This document shows positions 1-8,105 of a DNA stretch of 64,000 nucleotides, in pieces; within the stretch, counting starts at the first letter, position 1; each line of letters begins with the position of its first letter. This stretch comes from Sphaerisporangium siamense. Lineage in GTDB: Bacteria; Actinomycetota; Actinomycetes; Streptosporangiales; Streptosporangiaceae. The notes under the pieces were generated by a model that was given only the letters and a program-made list of their open reading frames with translations, was not told the origin of the DNA and made no database searches. A program made the translations under genes and the position numbers. The stretch covers positions 8,060,001 to 8,124,000 of the forward strand of contig NZ_JACHND010000001.1 in assembly GCF_014205275.1 (NCBI RefSeq), read 5' to 3'.

Positions 1-199
1 GCGCGAGCCCGCCGACCCGGCCGGCGTCGTCGCCTGGCTGGCCGAGCGCGGCGGCCTGCGTGCGAGCGCGGTGGAGCACCTCGCCTCGGTGCGCGTGACG
101 GTGCTGTGCCCGGGCACGGCGCCGTGGCCGACGCCGGCCGAGGCCGAGCACGTGCTCGCCACCGCGCGGCGCCTGCGCGAGCGTCTCGGCCCGGCCTGA
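1..199 (+). CDS. C-terminal end of an unidentified protein (partial)
   Basis: An open frame enters from the left edge (first full codon at position 2) and ends at a TGA at 197-199, giving about 65 residues. Codons are almost all G/C-ending, as in the real genes of this window. The visible residues are charged and alanine-rich, with a PAEAEHVLATARRLRERLG-type amphipathic helix near the end. No motif identifies a function, and the start lies outside the window. It is convergent with the alanine dehydrogenase gene, about 110 bp away. Confidence 0.45.
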   Translation, partial: REPADPAGVVAWLAERGGLRASAVEHLASVRVTVLCPGTAPWPTPAEAEHVLATARRLRERLGPA

Positions 200-310
200 C
201 ACGCACCGTGCCATCCGCACGGCGAGCGGTGGCGGGCCGCCTGGACGCGCGGTGTGGGAGGCCCGGAGCCGGCGGGCCACCACAGGGCGTCGTGGGCCGG
301 AGCCCGCGTG

Positions 311-1423
311 CTAGGCCAGGACGCCGGAGGCCGCGGTGAACGGCAGGCCGTGGGCGTCGGCGACCGGCTGGTAGGTCAGCCGGCCGTCGTGGGTGTTCAG
401 GCCGAGCGCCAGGGCGGGGTCCGCGCGCAGCGCCTCGCGCCAGCCGAGGTCGGCCAGCTTGACCGCGTAGGGCAGGGTGGCGTTGGTCAGCGCGTTCGTC
501 GAGGTGTTGGCCACCGACCCGGGCATGTTGGCCACGCAGTAGAACACCGACCCGTGCACCTTGTAGGTCGGGTCCGCGTGCGTGGTGGGACGGGAGTCCT
601 CGAAGCAGCCGCCCTGGTCGATGGCGATGTCGACGAGCACAGAGCCCGCCTTCATGCGCGAGACCAGCTCGTTGGAGACGAGCGTCGGGGCCTTGGCGCC
701 CGGGATCAGCACGGCGCCGATGACCAGGTCGGCCTCCAGGACGGCCTGCTCCAGGGCGTAGGCGGTGGAGACGATGGTGCGCAGACGGCCCTGGTAGATG
801 GCGTCGATGTGGCGGAGCCTGTCGATGTTGACGTCCAGGATCGTCACGTCCGCGCCCATCCCGACCGCGACCTGCGCCGCGTTCAGGCCGGAGACGCCGC
901 CGCCGATGACGACGACCTTGGCCGGGGCCACGCCGGGCACCCCGCCGGGCAGCACGCCGCGGCCCCCGTTGAAGCGCATCAGGTTGTAGGCGCCGACCTG
1001 CGGGGCCAGCCGGCCCGCCACCTCGGACATCGGGGCCAGCAGCGGCAGGGAGTTGCCGACCTGGACCGTCTCGTAGGCGATGCCGGTGACCTTGCGCTCC
1101 AGCAGGGCGTCGGTGCACGGCCGGGACGCGGCGAGGTGCAGGTAGGTGAACAGCACCTGGCCCTCGCGCATCCGGTGGTACTCCTCGGCGATGGGCTCCT
1201 TGACCTTGAGGATGAGGTCGGCCTCGCCCCACACGGCGTCGGCGCCGTCGAGGATCTTGGCGCCGGCGAACAGGTACTCCTCGTCGGTGATCTGCGAGCC
1301 GAGACCCGCGCCACGCTGGACGTAGACGTCGTGGCCGTGGCGGACGAGCTCGTGCACGCCGGCCGGGGTGGCGGCGACGCGGTACTCGTGGTTCTTGACC
1401 TCGGCGGGCACGCCGATCTTCAT
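311..1423 (-). CDS. ald: Alanine dehydrogenase
   Basis: About 370 residues, the usual length for NAD-dependent alanine dehydrogenase, which reversibly deaminates L-alanine to pyruvate and ammonia in the cytoplasm. The N-terminus [17 protein letters not shown] carries the substrate-binding Arg and Lys region. A Rossmann loop [17 protein letters not shown] lies near residues 170-186, and the family signatures [20 protein letters not shown] and [10 protein letters not shown] follow. The ATG at 1423 is chosen because AGAAAGGA precedes it and the frame upstream is not conserved-looking. It sits 74 bp downstream of the aminotransferase on the same strand and is probably co-transcribed, so it could recycle the alanine made by a pyruvate-dependent transaminase. 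Convergent with the fragment at the left edge. Confidence 0.95.
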   Translation of the reverse strand: MKIGVPAEVKNHEYRVAATPAGVHELVRHGHDVYVQRGAGLGSQITDEEYLFAGAKILDGADAVWGEADLILKVKEPIAEEYHRMREGQVLFTYLHLAASRPCTDALLERKVTGIAYETVQVGNSLPLLAPMSEVAGRLAPQVGAYNLMRFNGGRGVLPGGVPGVAPAKVVVIGGGVSGLNAAQVAVGMGADVTILDVNIDRLRHIDAIYQGRLRTIVSTAYALEQAVLEADLVIGAVLIPGAKAPTLVSNELVSRMKAGSVLVDIAIDQGGCFEDSRPTTHADPTYKVHGSVFYCVANMPGSVANTSTNALTNATLPYAVKLADLGWREALRADPALALGLNTHDGRLTYQPVADAHGLPFTAASGVLA

Positions 1424-1497
1424 CGCGGATTCCTTTCTGGTGCTCGGATGACCGTCGGCGCGAGCCGGGCGCGGACGTGGGACGTTGAGGCCTGGCG

Positions 1498-2889
1498 CTA
1501 CAAACGCTTCCAGGCCTCGGTGAGGACGGAGCGCAGGATCGACTCGATCTCGTCGAACTGCTCCGGGCCGCTGATCAGCGGCGGCGCGAGCTGGACGACC
1601 GGGTCGCCCCGGTCGTCGGCCCGGCAGTACAGGCCGGCGTCGAACAGCGCCTTGGACAGGAAGCCCCGCAGCAGCCGCTCCGACTCCGCCTCGTTGAAGG
1701 TCTGCCTGGTCTCCTTGTCCTTGACCAGCTCGATTCCGTAGAAGTAGCCGGAGCCGCGGACGTCGCCGACGATCGGCAGGTCGCGCAGCTTCTCCAGCGT
1801 GGCGCGGAAGACGGGCTCGTTCCGCCGCACGTGGCCGAGGATGTCCTCGCGCTCGAACAGGTCGAGGTTGGCCAGGGCGACCGCCGCCGAGACGGGGTGA
1901 CCGCCGAAAGTGTAGCCGTGGGCGAACATGGCCGTGCCCGACTCGAACGGCTCGAACAGCCTCTCGGAGGCGATCATCGCGCCGATCGGCGAGTAGCCGC
2001 TGGTCAGGCCCTTGGCACAGGTGATGATGTCGGGCACGTAGTCGAACTTCTGCCCGCCGAACATCGTGCCGAGCCGGCCGAAGGCGCAGATGACCTCGTC
2101 CGAGACGAGCAGCACGTCGTGGGCGTCGCAGATCTCGCGCAGGCGCTGGAAGTAGCCGGGCGGCGGCGGGATGCAGCCTCCGGCGTTCTGCACCGGCTCG
2201 ACGAAGACGGCCGCGACGGTGTCGGGGCCCTCCATCTCGATGGCCTTGCCGACCTGGTCGGCGGCCCACCGGCCGAACTGCTCGGGCGTCATGCCCGGCA
2301 CGCCGGTGATCTCGTCGGCGCGGTAGTGGTTGGTGTTCGGCACGCGCACCGAGCCGGGGACGAGCGGCTCGAAGAACTGCTTGAACGCCGGGATGCCGGT
2401 GATCGACAGGGCGCCCTGCGGGGTGCCGTGGTAGGCGATCGCCCGGCTGATCACCTTGTGCTTGAGCGGCTTGCCGGTGAGCTTGAAGTACTGCTTGGCG
2501 AGCTTCCACGCGGTCTCGACGGCCTCGCCGCCGCCGGTGGTGAAGAACACCCGGTTGAGGTCGCCGGGGGTGAGGCGCGCGAGCCGCTCGGCCAGCTCGG
2601 CGGCCTTGGGGTGGGCGTAGGACCATAGAGGGAAGAAGGCGAGTTCCTGAGCCTGCTTGGCGGCCGCCTCGGCGAGCTCGGCCCGCCCGTGTCCCACCTG
2701 GACGACGAACAGCCCCGCCAGGCCGTCGAGGTAGCGCTTGCCGTGGATGTCGTAGATGTAGGCACCGTCGCCGCGCACGATGGTCGGCACCTCGCCGCCG
2801 CCGTGGGTGCTGTGACGGGTGAAGTGCAACCACAGATGGTCTTGTGCTGCCTTCAGGACGGCGGCCGTGTCGGTCTCAGGCTGCGTCAT
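1498..2889 (-). CDS. Class III (omega) aminotransferase, PLP-dependent
   Basis: A 463-residue fold-type I aminotransferase of class III. The PLP lysine is in DIITCAKGLTSGYSPIGA, the Asp that contacts the pyridine nitrogen is in LLVSDEVICAFGR, and the glycine-rich FFTTGGGEAVETAWKLAKQY region binds the cofactor phosphate. ATG 2889 is preceded by GAGGAAG; an ATG-like start 14 codons upstream lacks a ribosome site. The sequence resembles the actinobacterial group containing M. tuberculosis Rv3329. The amino donor cannot be read from sequence (omega-amino acid, polyamine or beta-alanine are all possible). Pairing with alanine dehydrogenase suggests pyruvate as acceptor, with alanine as co-product. 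Confidence 0.9.
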   Translation of the reverse strand: MTQPETDTAAVLKAAQDHLWLHFTRHSTHGGGEVPTIVRGDGAYIYDIHGKRYLDGLAGLFVVQVGHGRAELAEAAAKQAQELAFFPLWSYAHPKAAELAERLARLTPGDLNRVFFTTGGGEAVETAWKLAKQYFKLTGKPLKHKVISRAIAYHGTPQGALSITGIPAFKQFFEPLVPGSVRVPNTNHYRADEITGVPGMTPEQFGRWAADQVGKAIEMEGPDTVAAVFVEPVQNAGGCIPPPPGYFQRLREICDAHDVLLVSDEVICAFGRLGTMFGGQKFDYVPDIITCAKGLTSGYSPIGAMIASERLFEPFESGTAMFAHGYTFGGHPVSAAVALANLDLFEREDILGHVRRNEPVFRATLEKLRDLPIVGDVRGSGYFYGIELVKDKETRQTFNEAESERLLRGFLSKALFDAGLYCRADDRGDPVVQLAPPLISGPEQFDEIESILRSVLTEAWKRL

Positions 2890-3190
2890 GGCTATCTTCC
2901 TCAGTGATCTCGGCTCTTCCTCAGTGTGCATGCTTCACACGAGTGATTACAACTGGTTACGTAGTGACACTATGCAAGAACCTCGGAATCCGCGATAGCG
3001 GTATGTAAAAACGACGAAATCCGTTTGAAGCGACCAGGGAATCCGTATCCCGCGCCCCGCGCGGGGAAACCGGACACGCCGGGGGGAGACCCCGATCTTT
3101 CGGGGAGTGGCACGTACCGGCGCAGGCCACTCCCGGTCTGTGGTGCAATGTGTCGGATCAGACAAAGACGATGCGGGGGGACATGCAGTC
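2890..3190. promoter_or_regulatory. Divergent promoter region, aminotransferase/ald and M20 peptidase
   Basis: Three hundred bases without a gene between divergent transcription units, and more AT-rich than its surroundings. It holds a 12-base direct repeat TCTTCCTCAGTG at 2895-2906 and 2915-2926, so the minus-strand leader carries its GAGGAAG ribosome-site sequence twice. An 11-bp palindrome TAGTG-A-CACTA lies at 2962-2972 and could be an operator. On the minus strand TTGCAT and TGTAAT hexamers are possible promoter elements but their spacing is poor. No RNA fold or small gene is evident. Confidence 0.4.
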
Positions 3191-4582
3191 GTGACTCCTG
3201 AGGAAACCGGTACCGGGAACACAGGGGCCTCCGAGGCCTTCCACTACCTGGAGGCCATCGAGAAATCCATCACGGCACAGATGCCGAGGGCCGTCGACGA
3301 GCTGATGCGGCTCGTCTCCATCCCCTCGGTCGCCTTCCCCGGTCACCCCGAGGAGCCCGTGCTCGCCGCCGCCGCGGCCACCGAAGAGCTGCTGCGGAGC
3401 ACCGGCCTCCCCCACGTGCGGCAGATCCCCGTCGAGGGCAGCTTCCCGGCCGTGTACGCCGAGGCCCCCGCTCCCCCGGGCACGCCCACCGTCCTGCTGT
3501 ACGCGCACTACGACGTGCAGCCCGCCGGGGACCCGGCGCTGTGGCGCACGCCCCCGTTCGAGCCCACCCTGATCGACGGGCGGCTCTACGGGCGCGGCGC
3601 GGCCGACGACAAGTCGGGCATCATGGCGCACGTCCTCGCGCTGCGCGCCTTCCAGGGCCGGTTCCCGGTGGGCATCAAGGTCATCATCGAGGGTCAGGAG
3701 GAGTACGCCGGCGAGCGCCTGGAGGAGTTCGTCGAGCGGAACCCCGACCTGCTGCGCGCCGACGCCATCATCGTGGCCGACGTCGGCAACCCCACCGTGG
3801 GCGACCCCGCGGTCACCACCTCGCTGCGGGGCCTGGCGGCGTTCACGATCGAGGTGCGCGCGCTGAAGGAGTCCCTGCACAGCGGCTCCTTCGGCGGCGC
3901 GGCCCCCGACGCGCTGGCCGCGCTGATCCGCATGCTGGCGACCCTGCACGACGACAGGGGCGACGTCCGCGTGCCCGGCCTGCCGCGCGGCATATTCCCC
4001 GGCGCGGGACCCGATGAGGGCTCGTTCCGCCACGCGGCCGGGGTGCTGGACGGCGCCGCGCTGGTCGGCTCCGGCTCCCTCGCCGACCGTCTGTGGTCGT
4101 CCTACGCCATCACCGTCACCGGCCTGGACGTGCCGAGCGTGAACGGCGCGATCAACGCCGTCCAGGCGGTGGCGCGGGCCCGCGTGACGGTCCGCGTCCC
4201 TCCGGCGGGCGACCCGGGCAAGGCCGCCGCCGACGTGCTGGACTACCTGCGCACCGTCGCGCCGTGGGGCGTCCAGGTGTCGGTCACCGACCAGGTGCTC
4301 GGCTCGGGCTACCTGGCCGACGGCGGCGGGCGGGCGCGCACGGCGCTGAACCGCGCGCTGGAGCGGGCGTACGGGCGCGCGCCGCGCGACATCGGCGCGG
4401 GCGGCTCGATCCCGCTGGTGTCCACGCTGGCCAAGCAGTTCCCCGCGGCCGAGATCCTGCTGTTCGGCGCCGAGGACGAGGCCGCCGCGATCCACGCGCC
4501 GAACGAGCGGCTGGTCCTGGACGAGCTGCGCCGCACGGCGATCGCCGAGGCCCTGTTCCTGGCGGACTACGCCGCCTTCTGA
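3191..4582 (+). CDS. M20-family dipeptidase (metallopeptidase)
   Basis: Cytoplasmic zinc-dependent dipeptidase of the M20 family (CNDP/PepV-like), about 463 residues. Metal-binding and catalytic motifs appear in order: LLYAHYDVQPAGD (first metal His), GRGAADDKSG (bridging Asp), and IIEGQEEYAGE (catalytic Glu and metal ligand). A dimerisation/lid domain with ALKESLHSGSFGG follows, then the closing metal ligand AIHAPNERL. GTG 3191 is chosen because GCGGGGGGA lies 9 bases before it. An ATG at 3107 would add 28 residues unlike the family. The gene stands alone and faces the YbaB-like pair across a hairpin. Peptide specificity cannot be told. Confidence 0.92.
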   Translation: MTPEETGTGNTGASEAFHYLEAIEKSITAQMPRAVDELMRLVSIPSVAFPGHPEEPVLAAAAATEELLRSTGLPHVRQIPVEGSFPAVYAEAPAPPGTPTVLLYAHYDVQPAGDPALWRTPPFEPTLIDGRLYGRGAADDKSGIMAHVLALRAFQGRFPVGIKVIIEGQEEYAGERLEEFVERNPDLLRADAIIVADVGNPTVGDPAVTTSLRGLAAFTIEVRALKESLHSGSFGGAAPDALAALIRMLATLHDDRGDVRVPGLPRGIFPGAGPDEGSFRHAAGVLDGAALVGSGSLADRLWSSYAITVTGLDVPSVNGAINAVQAVARARVTVRVPPAGDPGKAAADVLDYLRTVAPWGVQVSVTDQVLGSGYLADGGGRARTALNRALERAYGRAPRDIGAGGSIPLVSTLAKQFPAAEILLFGAEDEAAAIHAPNERLVLDELRRTAIAEALFLADYAAF

Positions 4583-4616
4583 GTTCCCGGCCGCCACGCC
4601 GCCTTCTGGCCCGCCT

Positions 4617-4650
4617 GCTCGTCCCCGTCGCCCTCGGCGCGGGGACGAGC
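4617..4650. terminator. Bidirectional hairpin between convergent genes
   Basis: Perfect 10-bp stem GCTCGTCCCC / GGGGACGAGC with a 14-base loop, located between the stop of the peptidase and the stop of the YbaB-like gene. There is no T-run, as is usual in high-GC actinobacteria. Confidence 0.6.
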
Positions 4651-4674
4651 GCCGTTCTGCGGGCGTCCGCCGCG

Positions 4675-5076
4675 TCAGGGGCGGGTGAAGGAGCGGAGCA
4701 GGCGGCGGCACTCCTCCTCGACCGCCTCCGGGCCCGGCGCCCCGGCGGGCAGGATCTCGCCCAGCGCCCCGGCGACGAGGTCGCGGGCCTTGCGCTCGGC
4801 GTCGTCCTGGGCGCGGCCGACCGCGAGCAGCAGTTCCTCCGCCAGGGTGCGGCTGTCCGCGCGCGTGGCGCGCGGCGCGAAGACCACCTCGCGCACCAGG
4901 CCGTCCGCCGTCGTGGTGACCCGGACGCGGCCGTCCCCGGCCTCGCCCTCGCCGACGATCGCGGCCAGCTCCTCCTCGGCGTCCTCGGCCCACGCGAGGA
5001 CGCGCGCCGCGCGCTCGGCGTCCTGTTCGATCTCGCCGTCCCGCCAGGCCGCGGGATCGGGGTTCAAGCCGTACAC
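4675..5076 (-). CDS. YbaB/EbfC-like protein, second of pair
   Basis: A 133-residue, acidic, helix-beta-helix protein. The stretch RVRVTTTADGLVREVVFAPRATRADSRTLAEELLLAVGRAQDDAERKA fits the YbaB/EbfC fold, a nucleoid-associated dimer. In actinomycetes such copies often lie next to WXG100/ESX genes. The start is GTG 5076 because AAGGAG lies 5-6 bases before it; the GTG at 5082 overlaps that ribosome site. It follows its paralogue by 25 bp and is surely co-transcribed. It diverges from the secretion substrate and toxin genes. A DNA-binding role is family knowledge; a role in the toxin island is inference. Confidence 0.75.
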   Translation of the reverse strand: MYGLNPDPAAWRDGEIEQDAERAARVLAWAEDAEEELAAIVGEGEAGDGRVRVTTTADGLVREVVFAPRATRADSRTLAEELLLAVGRAQDDAERKARDLVAGALGEILPAGAPGPEAVEEECRRLLRSFTRP

Positions 5077-5101
5077 GATCACTCCTTGGCCGCGTGGGAC
5101 G

Positions 5102-5512
5102 TCATCCGGTCTCGTGGGCGATCCGCTCGACCCGCTGCCGGACGAAGCGTTCGTCGAGCGCCTCGGGCAGCGGCGCGGCGCGCTCGGCCGCCCGCTCGGC
5201 GATCGCCCGGGCGCGCCGGCCCGCGGCGTCCTGTGCCCGGCTGATCGCCGCCAGCGCCTCCCGGCCCAGTTCGTCGGGGCTCAGCCGCATGACGCGCGGG
5301 TCGAACCGGACGGACGTGAGCCGTCCCCGGCCGTCGGCGACGACCGACATCAGGCCGTCCGCGCCCTCGCCCTCCCCGGTGACCCGCGCGATCTCGGCCT
5401 GCGCCTCCATGAGACCGCGCAGCGCGTCCTCGGCGCCGCGGACGATCAGCTCCAGGTGGTCGAGGTCGTCGGTCCACGGGGTCGGCGACGAGGGTGACGA
5501 CGGTGATGACAC
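5102..5512 (-). CDS. YbaB/EbfC-like protein, first of pair
   Basis: A 136-residue paralogue of the next gene. A long helix (DDLDHLELIVRGAEDALRGL) is followed by the LMSVVADGRGRLTSVRFDPRVMRLSPDELGREALAAI core and a C-terminal helix. GTG 5512 is preceded by GAGGGAG at proper spacing. The short serine-rich N-terminus is not conserved-looking. First gene of a two-gene minus-strand operon whose promoter must lie between 5512 and 5670, back to back with the WXG100-like gene. Known YbaB proteins bind DNA as dimers; here a homo- or hetero-dimer of the pair is possible. Confidence 0.75.
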   Translation of the reverse strand: MSSPSSPSSPTPWTDDLDHLELIVRGAEDALRGLMEAQAEIARVTGEGEGADGLMSVVADGRGRLTSVRFDPRVMRLSPDELGREALAAISRAQDAAGRRARAIAERAAERAAPLPEALDERFVRQRVERIAHETG

Positions 5513-5656
5513 GGCTGGCTCCCTCCTCGGGCGTCGGCGTCTCGTCAGGATGCTAGCGGCCGATCATCGTCCCGGCGGCGAATCCGGACGCCCACCCCCT
5601 GAACCGGGCAGTCCCGACGAACGCCGTAATACCCAGCGAACCGCATCGATCATGGC

Positions 5657-5662
5657 TAGCCT
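5657..5662 (+). promoter_or_regulatory. -10 element TAGCCT for a leaderless transcript
   Basis: TAGCCT ends 7 bases before the ATG at 5670, placing the expected transcription start on or next to the start codon. No Shine-Dalgarno sequence precedes that ATG. No clear -35 element is seen. Confidence 0.45.
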
Positions 5663-5669
5663 GCGGGGC

Positions 5670-6020
5670 ATGGAACGGGGCTTTGACATGACGCACGAGA
5701 CCCTGGAGGCGTCCGCGACGCGCCTGCGGGTCCACGGGGCGGAGTACGCGTCGGCGGTCCGCGCGCTGACCGCGCAGGGGGTCGGCGCGGCGTCGTGGGG
5801 GGACGACGGGCTGATGGGCCCGCTGGTCGCCGCCTACATCCAGTGCAAGGACACCGCGCTCGCCGCGTTCACGCACATGGGCGACGTGGTCGGCACGACC
5901 GGCGACGCCATGGGCGCCGCGACGGGACGGGTCAGGTACGTGGAGGACGACGTGACCGGCGGCCTCGGCGGCTTGACCGGCCTGACCGGGCCGGACGGCA
6001 CGGGTGCCACATGGACGTGA
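5670..6020 (+). CDS. WXG100-like type VII secretion protein
   Basis: A 116-residue, mostly helical protein without signal peptide (MTHETLEASATRLRVHGAEY, then the SWGDDGLMGPLVAAYIQ turn). Size, helix-turn-helix hairpin pattern, the Trp-Gly turn and position fit the WXG100/ESAT-6-like secretion partners of type VII systems. ATG 5670 fits a leaderless start; ATG 5688, preceded by GAACGGGG, is the alternative. Its last ten bases overlap the start of the toxin gene, so translation is probably coupled. Inferred role: heterodimer partner that takes the toxin to an ESX-like translocase, none of whose core genes lie in this window. Confidence 0.6.
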   Translation: MERGFDMTHETLEASATRLRVHGAEYASAVRALTAQGVGAASWGDDGLMGPLVAAYIQCKDTALAAFTHMGDVVGTTGDAMGAATGRVRYVEDDVTGGLGGLTGLTGPDGTGATWT

Positions 6021-6883
6021 CGCTGCCCCCGTGGGCCGCGACCGTCCTGAACCTGGCCGGGGTGCCCTGGCCGAACATCCGCGAGAGCGCGCTGCGCGCG
6101 GAGGCGCAGGCGTGGCGCGACCTCGGCCGCCTCTCCGGCACGGCCGCGCAGGGCGCGGACGGGACCGTCGTCCGAACGTCGGGGACCTACCAGGGAGCGT
6201 CCGCGACGGCCCTGGCCGGCCACTGGGACAGGACCGGCGGCGGCGGGCACCTGGGCCTCGCCGCGCACGCGACCCGCTACGCGCCCGTGCTGCTGGACGG
6301 CGCCGCGACGGTCGTCACCGGCACCAAGATCGCGATCATCTCGCAGGCGGCGGTCGCCGCCGTGCGGCTCGCCTCCACCATGCTCGCCGGCGGCCCCCTC
6401 GCGCTCGGGACGGCCACCGCGACCGTGCTGGCCACGCGCTACGCCATGGCGAGGATCCTGCGCGAGGCCGGCGAGGGCGGGGCCCGGGTGCTCGCCCCCG
6501 GCCTCACCCGCCGGGTCACCGAGCCGCTGGCCAACATCCTGAGGAACGCGCGCGGCCCGGGCGGCGGTCCGGCCCTCGCCGGGGCCGGGGGCCGGGTGGT
6601 CACGCCGCGGGGCCTCGGCGCGCCGGGGCGTGGCGGCAACCCGCTGGACGACCTCATGATGACGATGGGGCGCGGCAAGAAGGGCGGCGGTGGCGGCACC
6701 TCCGGGCACGCGCGCAAGCGCCAGAGCCAGCGAGGCATCAGCGACGACATGGTGCAGCAGGCCATCGCGACCGGACGGCAGGTCCCCGGCAAAACCGCCG
6801 ACACCGTCGTGCACCTCGGCCGTAATGTCGCCGTCGTCAGGAACAAGAAGACCGGCAAGATCATAACGACGTACCGCCGATAG
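6011..6883 (+). CDS. Type VII-type polymorphic toxin, DUF4258-like C-terminal domain
   Basis: 290 residues. Residues 1-100 (WPNIRESALRAEAQAWRDLG) resemble the WXG100-like N-terminal domain of CpnT-type effectors. Residues 105-150 are a hydrophobic, alanine-rich helical stretch. A Gly/Pro linker spans about 180-231. Residues 232-290 (GHARKRQSQRGISDDMVQQA, then VVRNKKTGKIITTYRR) match the pattern of DUF4258, a small domain that recurs at the C-termini of polymorphic toxins and is suspected to be an RNase of the BECR-like fold. The basic His/Arg residues at 233-241 and the Thr-Tyr-Arg-Arg end are candidate active-site residues. ATG 6011 overlaps the preceding stop. The next gene, 16 bp on, is the likely immunity gene. 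Domain names are from memory; activity is inference. Confidence 0.65.
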   Translation: MDVTLPPWAATVLNLAGVPWPNIRESALRAEAQAWRDLGRLSGTAAQGADGTVVRTSGTYQGASATALAGHWDRTGGGGHLGLAAHATRYAPVLLDGAATVVTGTKIAIISQAAVAAVRLASTMLAGGPLALGTATATVLATRYAMARILREAGEGGARVLAPGLTRRVTEPLANILRNARGPGGGPALAGAGGRVVTPRGLGAPGRGGNPLDDLMMTMGRGKKGGGGGTSGHARKRQSQRGISDDMVQQAIATGRQVPGKTADTVVHLGRNVAVVRNKKTGKIITTYRR

Positions 6884-6899
6884 GGAGGGGACTTCACCC

Positions 6900-7130
6900 G
6901 TGCGGATCGAATACGACCAGGAGAACGACGTCGCGTACGTCTACCTGGTCGACCACATCGGCCAGGGCGAGGCGGGGACGCAGATCCCCGTCGAGGCCGG
7001 CGCCCTGCGGGGCGAGGTCATCCTGGACCTGGACGCCCAGGGCCTGCTGCTCGGCGTCGAGATCATCGGCGCCTCCCAGGTGCTGCGCCCCGAGCTGCTC
7101 GCCCAGGCCCACGACCCCGAGGAGTTCTGA
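6900..7130 (+). CDS. DUF2283-like small protein, probable immunity protein
   Basis: A 76-residue acidic protein beginning MRIEYDQENDVAYVYLVD, the hallmark of DUF2283 (Y-D-x-E-x-D-xxY-x-x-hydrophobic). It continues with GEVILDLDAQGLLLGVEIIGASQVL. DUF2283 genes are often found beside DUF4258 genes in bacterial genomes. Here it follows the DUF4258-like toxin by 16 bp, with GGGAGGGG before its GTG. Acidic charge and adjacency suggest it neutralises the basic toxin domain. The N-terminus lacks a signal, consistent with protection of the producer's cytoplasm. It is convergent with the LysR gene, 9 bp away. Confidence 0.7.
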   Translation: MRIEYDQENDVAYVYLVDHIGQGEAGTQIPVEAGALRGEVILDLDAQGLLLGVEIIGASQVLRPELLAQAHDPEEF

Positions 7131-7139
7131 CCCCGCGCC

Positions 7140-8048
7140 TCAGACGGTCGCGGCGGCCTCGCGCAGCGCCTCCAGCAGGGCCGTGGTGGCGGGCGGGTCG
7201 GGAGGCTCGCCGTAGGTCGCGGCGAAGACCCGCCGGGACGACCTGGGCAGCGCGCTCACCCGCACGCCCGGGTGCCGGTGCGCGGACAGGGCCAGGGCGG
7301 GCAGCACCGTGACCCCGAGGCCGGCCGCGACCATGGCCTGCACGGCCACGTAGTCGTCGGTCGTGAACGCGATGGCGGGCTCGAAGCCGGCCGCGGCGCA
7401 CAGGTCGAGCAGGTGGCCGCGGCAGCGGTCGCACCCGGCGATCCACTTGGCCCCTGCGTACGCGGCGGGCGCGTCGTTCCCGTGGTTCTCCGCCTCCCGC
7501 GCCGCGGGATCCGCCGCGCCCGCCGTCACGAGGAGGGTCGGGTCCTCGAAGAGGGGCGTGAGGCGGACGCCGCCGTCCTCGGCGGGCTCCGGACGGCCGT
7601 AGCCGAACGTCACCGCCACGTCGGCCCGGCCCGCGCGCAGCATGGCGAGCGCCTCGGGCGGCTCGGCCTCGGCCAGCCGCAGGTCCAGGCCGGGGTGGGC
7701 ACGCGCGAGCCGTACGGCGGCGGCGGGGACGAACGTGCCGAGCGCGGAGGGGAACGCCGCGAGCCTGACCCGGCCCGCCCGCATGCCGACGTGCGCCGCC
7801 AGCTCGGCCGAGGCCGAGTCGAGCCGCCCGATGATCTCGGCGGCGCGGTCGGCGAGGAGCCTGCCCGCCTCGGTGAGCCGGACGCCCCGGCCGGCGCGCC
7901 GGATCAGGACGGCGCCCGTCTCGGCCTCCAGCCGGGCGAGGTGGTGGCTGACCGACGGCTGCGAGTAGTTCAGCTCCCTGGCCGCCGCCGTCACCGAGCC
8001 GGTCCTGGCCACGGCGTCGAGGACGCGCAGCCGCAGCATGTCGAGCAT
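7140..8048 (-). CDS. LysR-family transcriptional regulator
   Basis: 302 residues with an N-terminal winged HTH (LRLRVLDAVARTGSVTAAARELNYSQPSVSHHLARLEAETG) and a LysR substrate-binding domain (about 90-300). Within the effector domain is a cysteine pair, AGCDRCRGHLLDLCAAAG, near residues 205-222. It is divergent from the dehydratase gene, with only 57 bp between them, so it probably regulates that gene and itself. ATG 8048 lies 6 bases after a TACCAT -10-like hexamer, suggesting a leaderless message. The effector may be an amino acid, given the dehydratase and LysE exporter next door. Confidence 0.9.
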   Translation of the reverse strand: MLDMLRLRVLDAVARTGSVTAAARELNYSQPSVSHHLARLEAETGAVLIRRAGRGVRLTEAGRLLADRAAEIIGRLDSASAELAAHVGMRAGRVRLAAFPSALGTFVPAAAVRLARAHPGLDLRLAEAEPPEALAMLRAGRADVAVTFGYGRPEPAEDGGVRLTPLFEDPTLLVTAGAADPAAREAENHGNDAPAAYAGAKWIAGCDRCRGHLLDLCAAAGFEPAIAFTTDDYVAVQAMVAAGLGVTVLPALALSAHRHPGVRVSALPRSSRRVFAATYGEPPDPPATTALLEALREAAATV

Positions 8049-8054
8049 TCATCA

Positions 8055-8060
8055 ATGGTA
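8055..8060 (-). promoter_or_regulatory. -10 element TACCAT of the LysR gene
   Basis: On the minus strand TACCAT lies 6 bases before the ATG at 8048, fitting a leaderless transcript. The surrounding dyad ATC-AATGGTATC-GAT (8051-8065) is a possible LysR site in the 57-bp divergent spacer. Confidence 0.4.
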
Positions 8061-8105
8061 TCGATGGGTTCGCCCGGGAATTGGCATTGGACTTATGGGT
8101 GGGCG

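Noticed and set aside
311-2833. 840-residue minus-strand open frame spanning two genes
   Set aside because: Its first two thirds are an out-of-frame reading of the aminotransferase (Arg/Pro/Gly-rich); only the last 370 codons, alanine dehydrogenase, are real.
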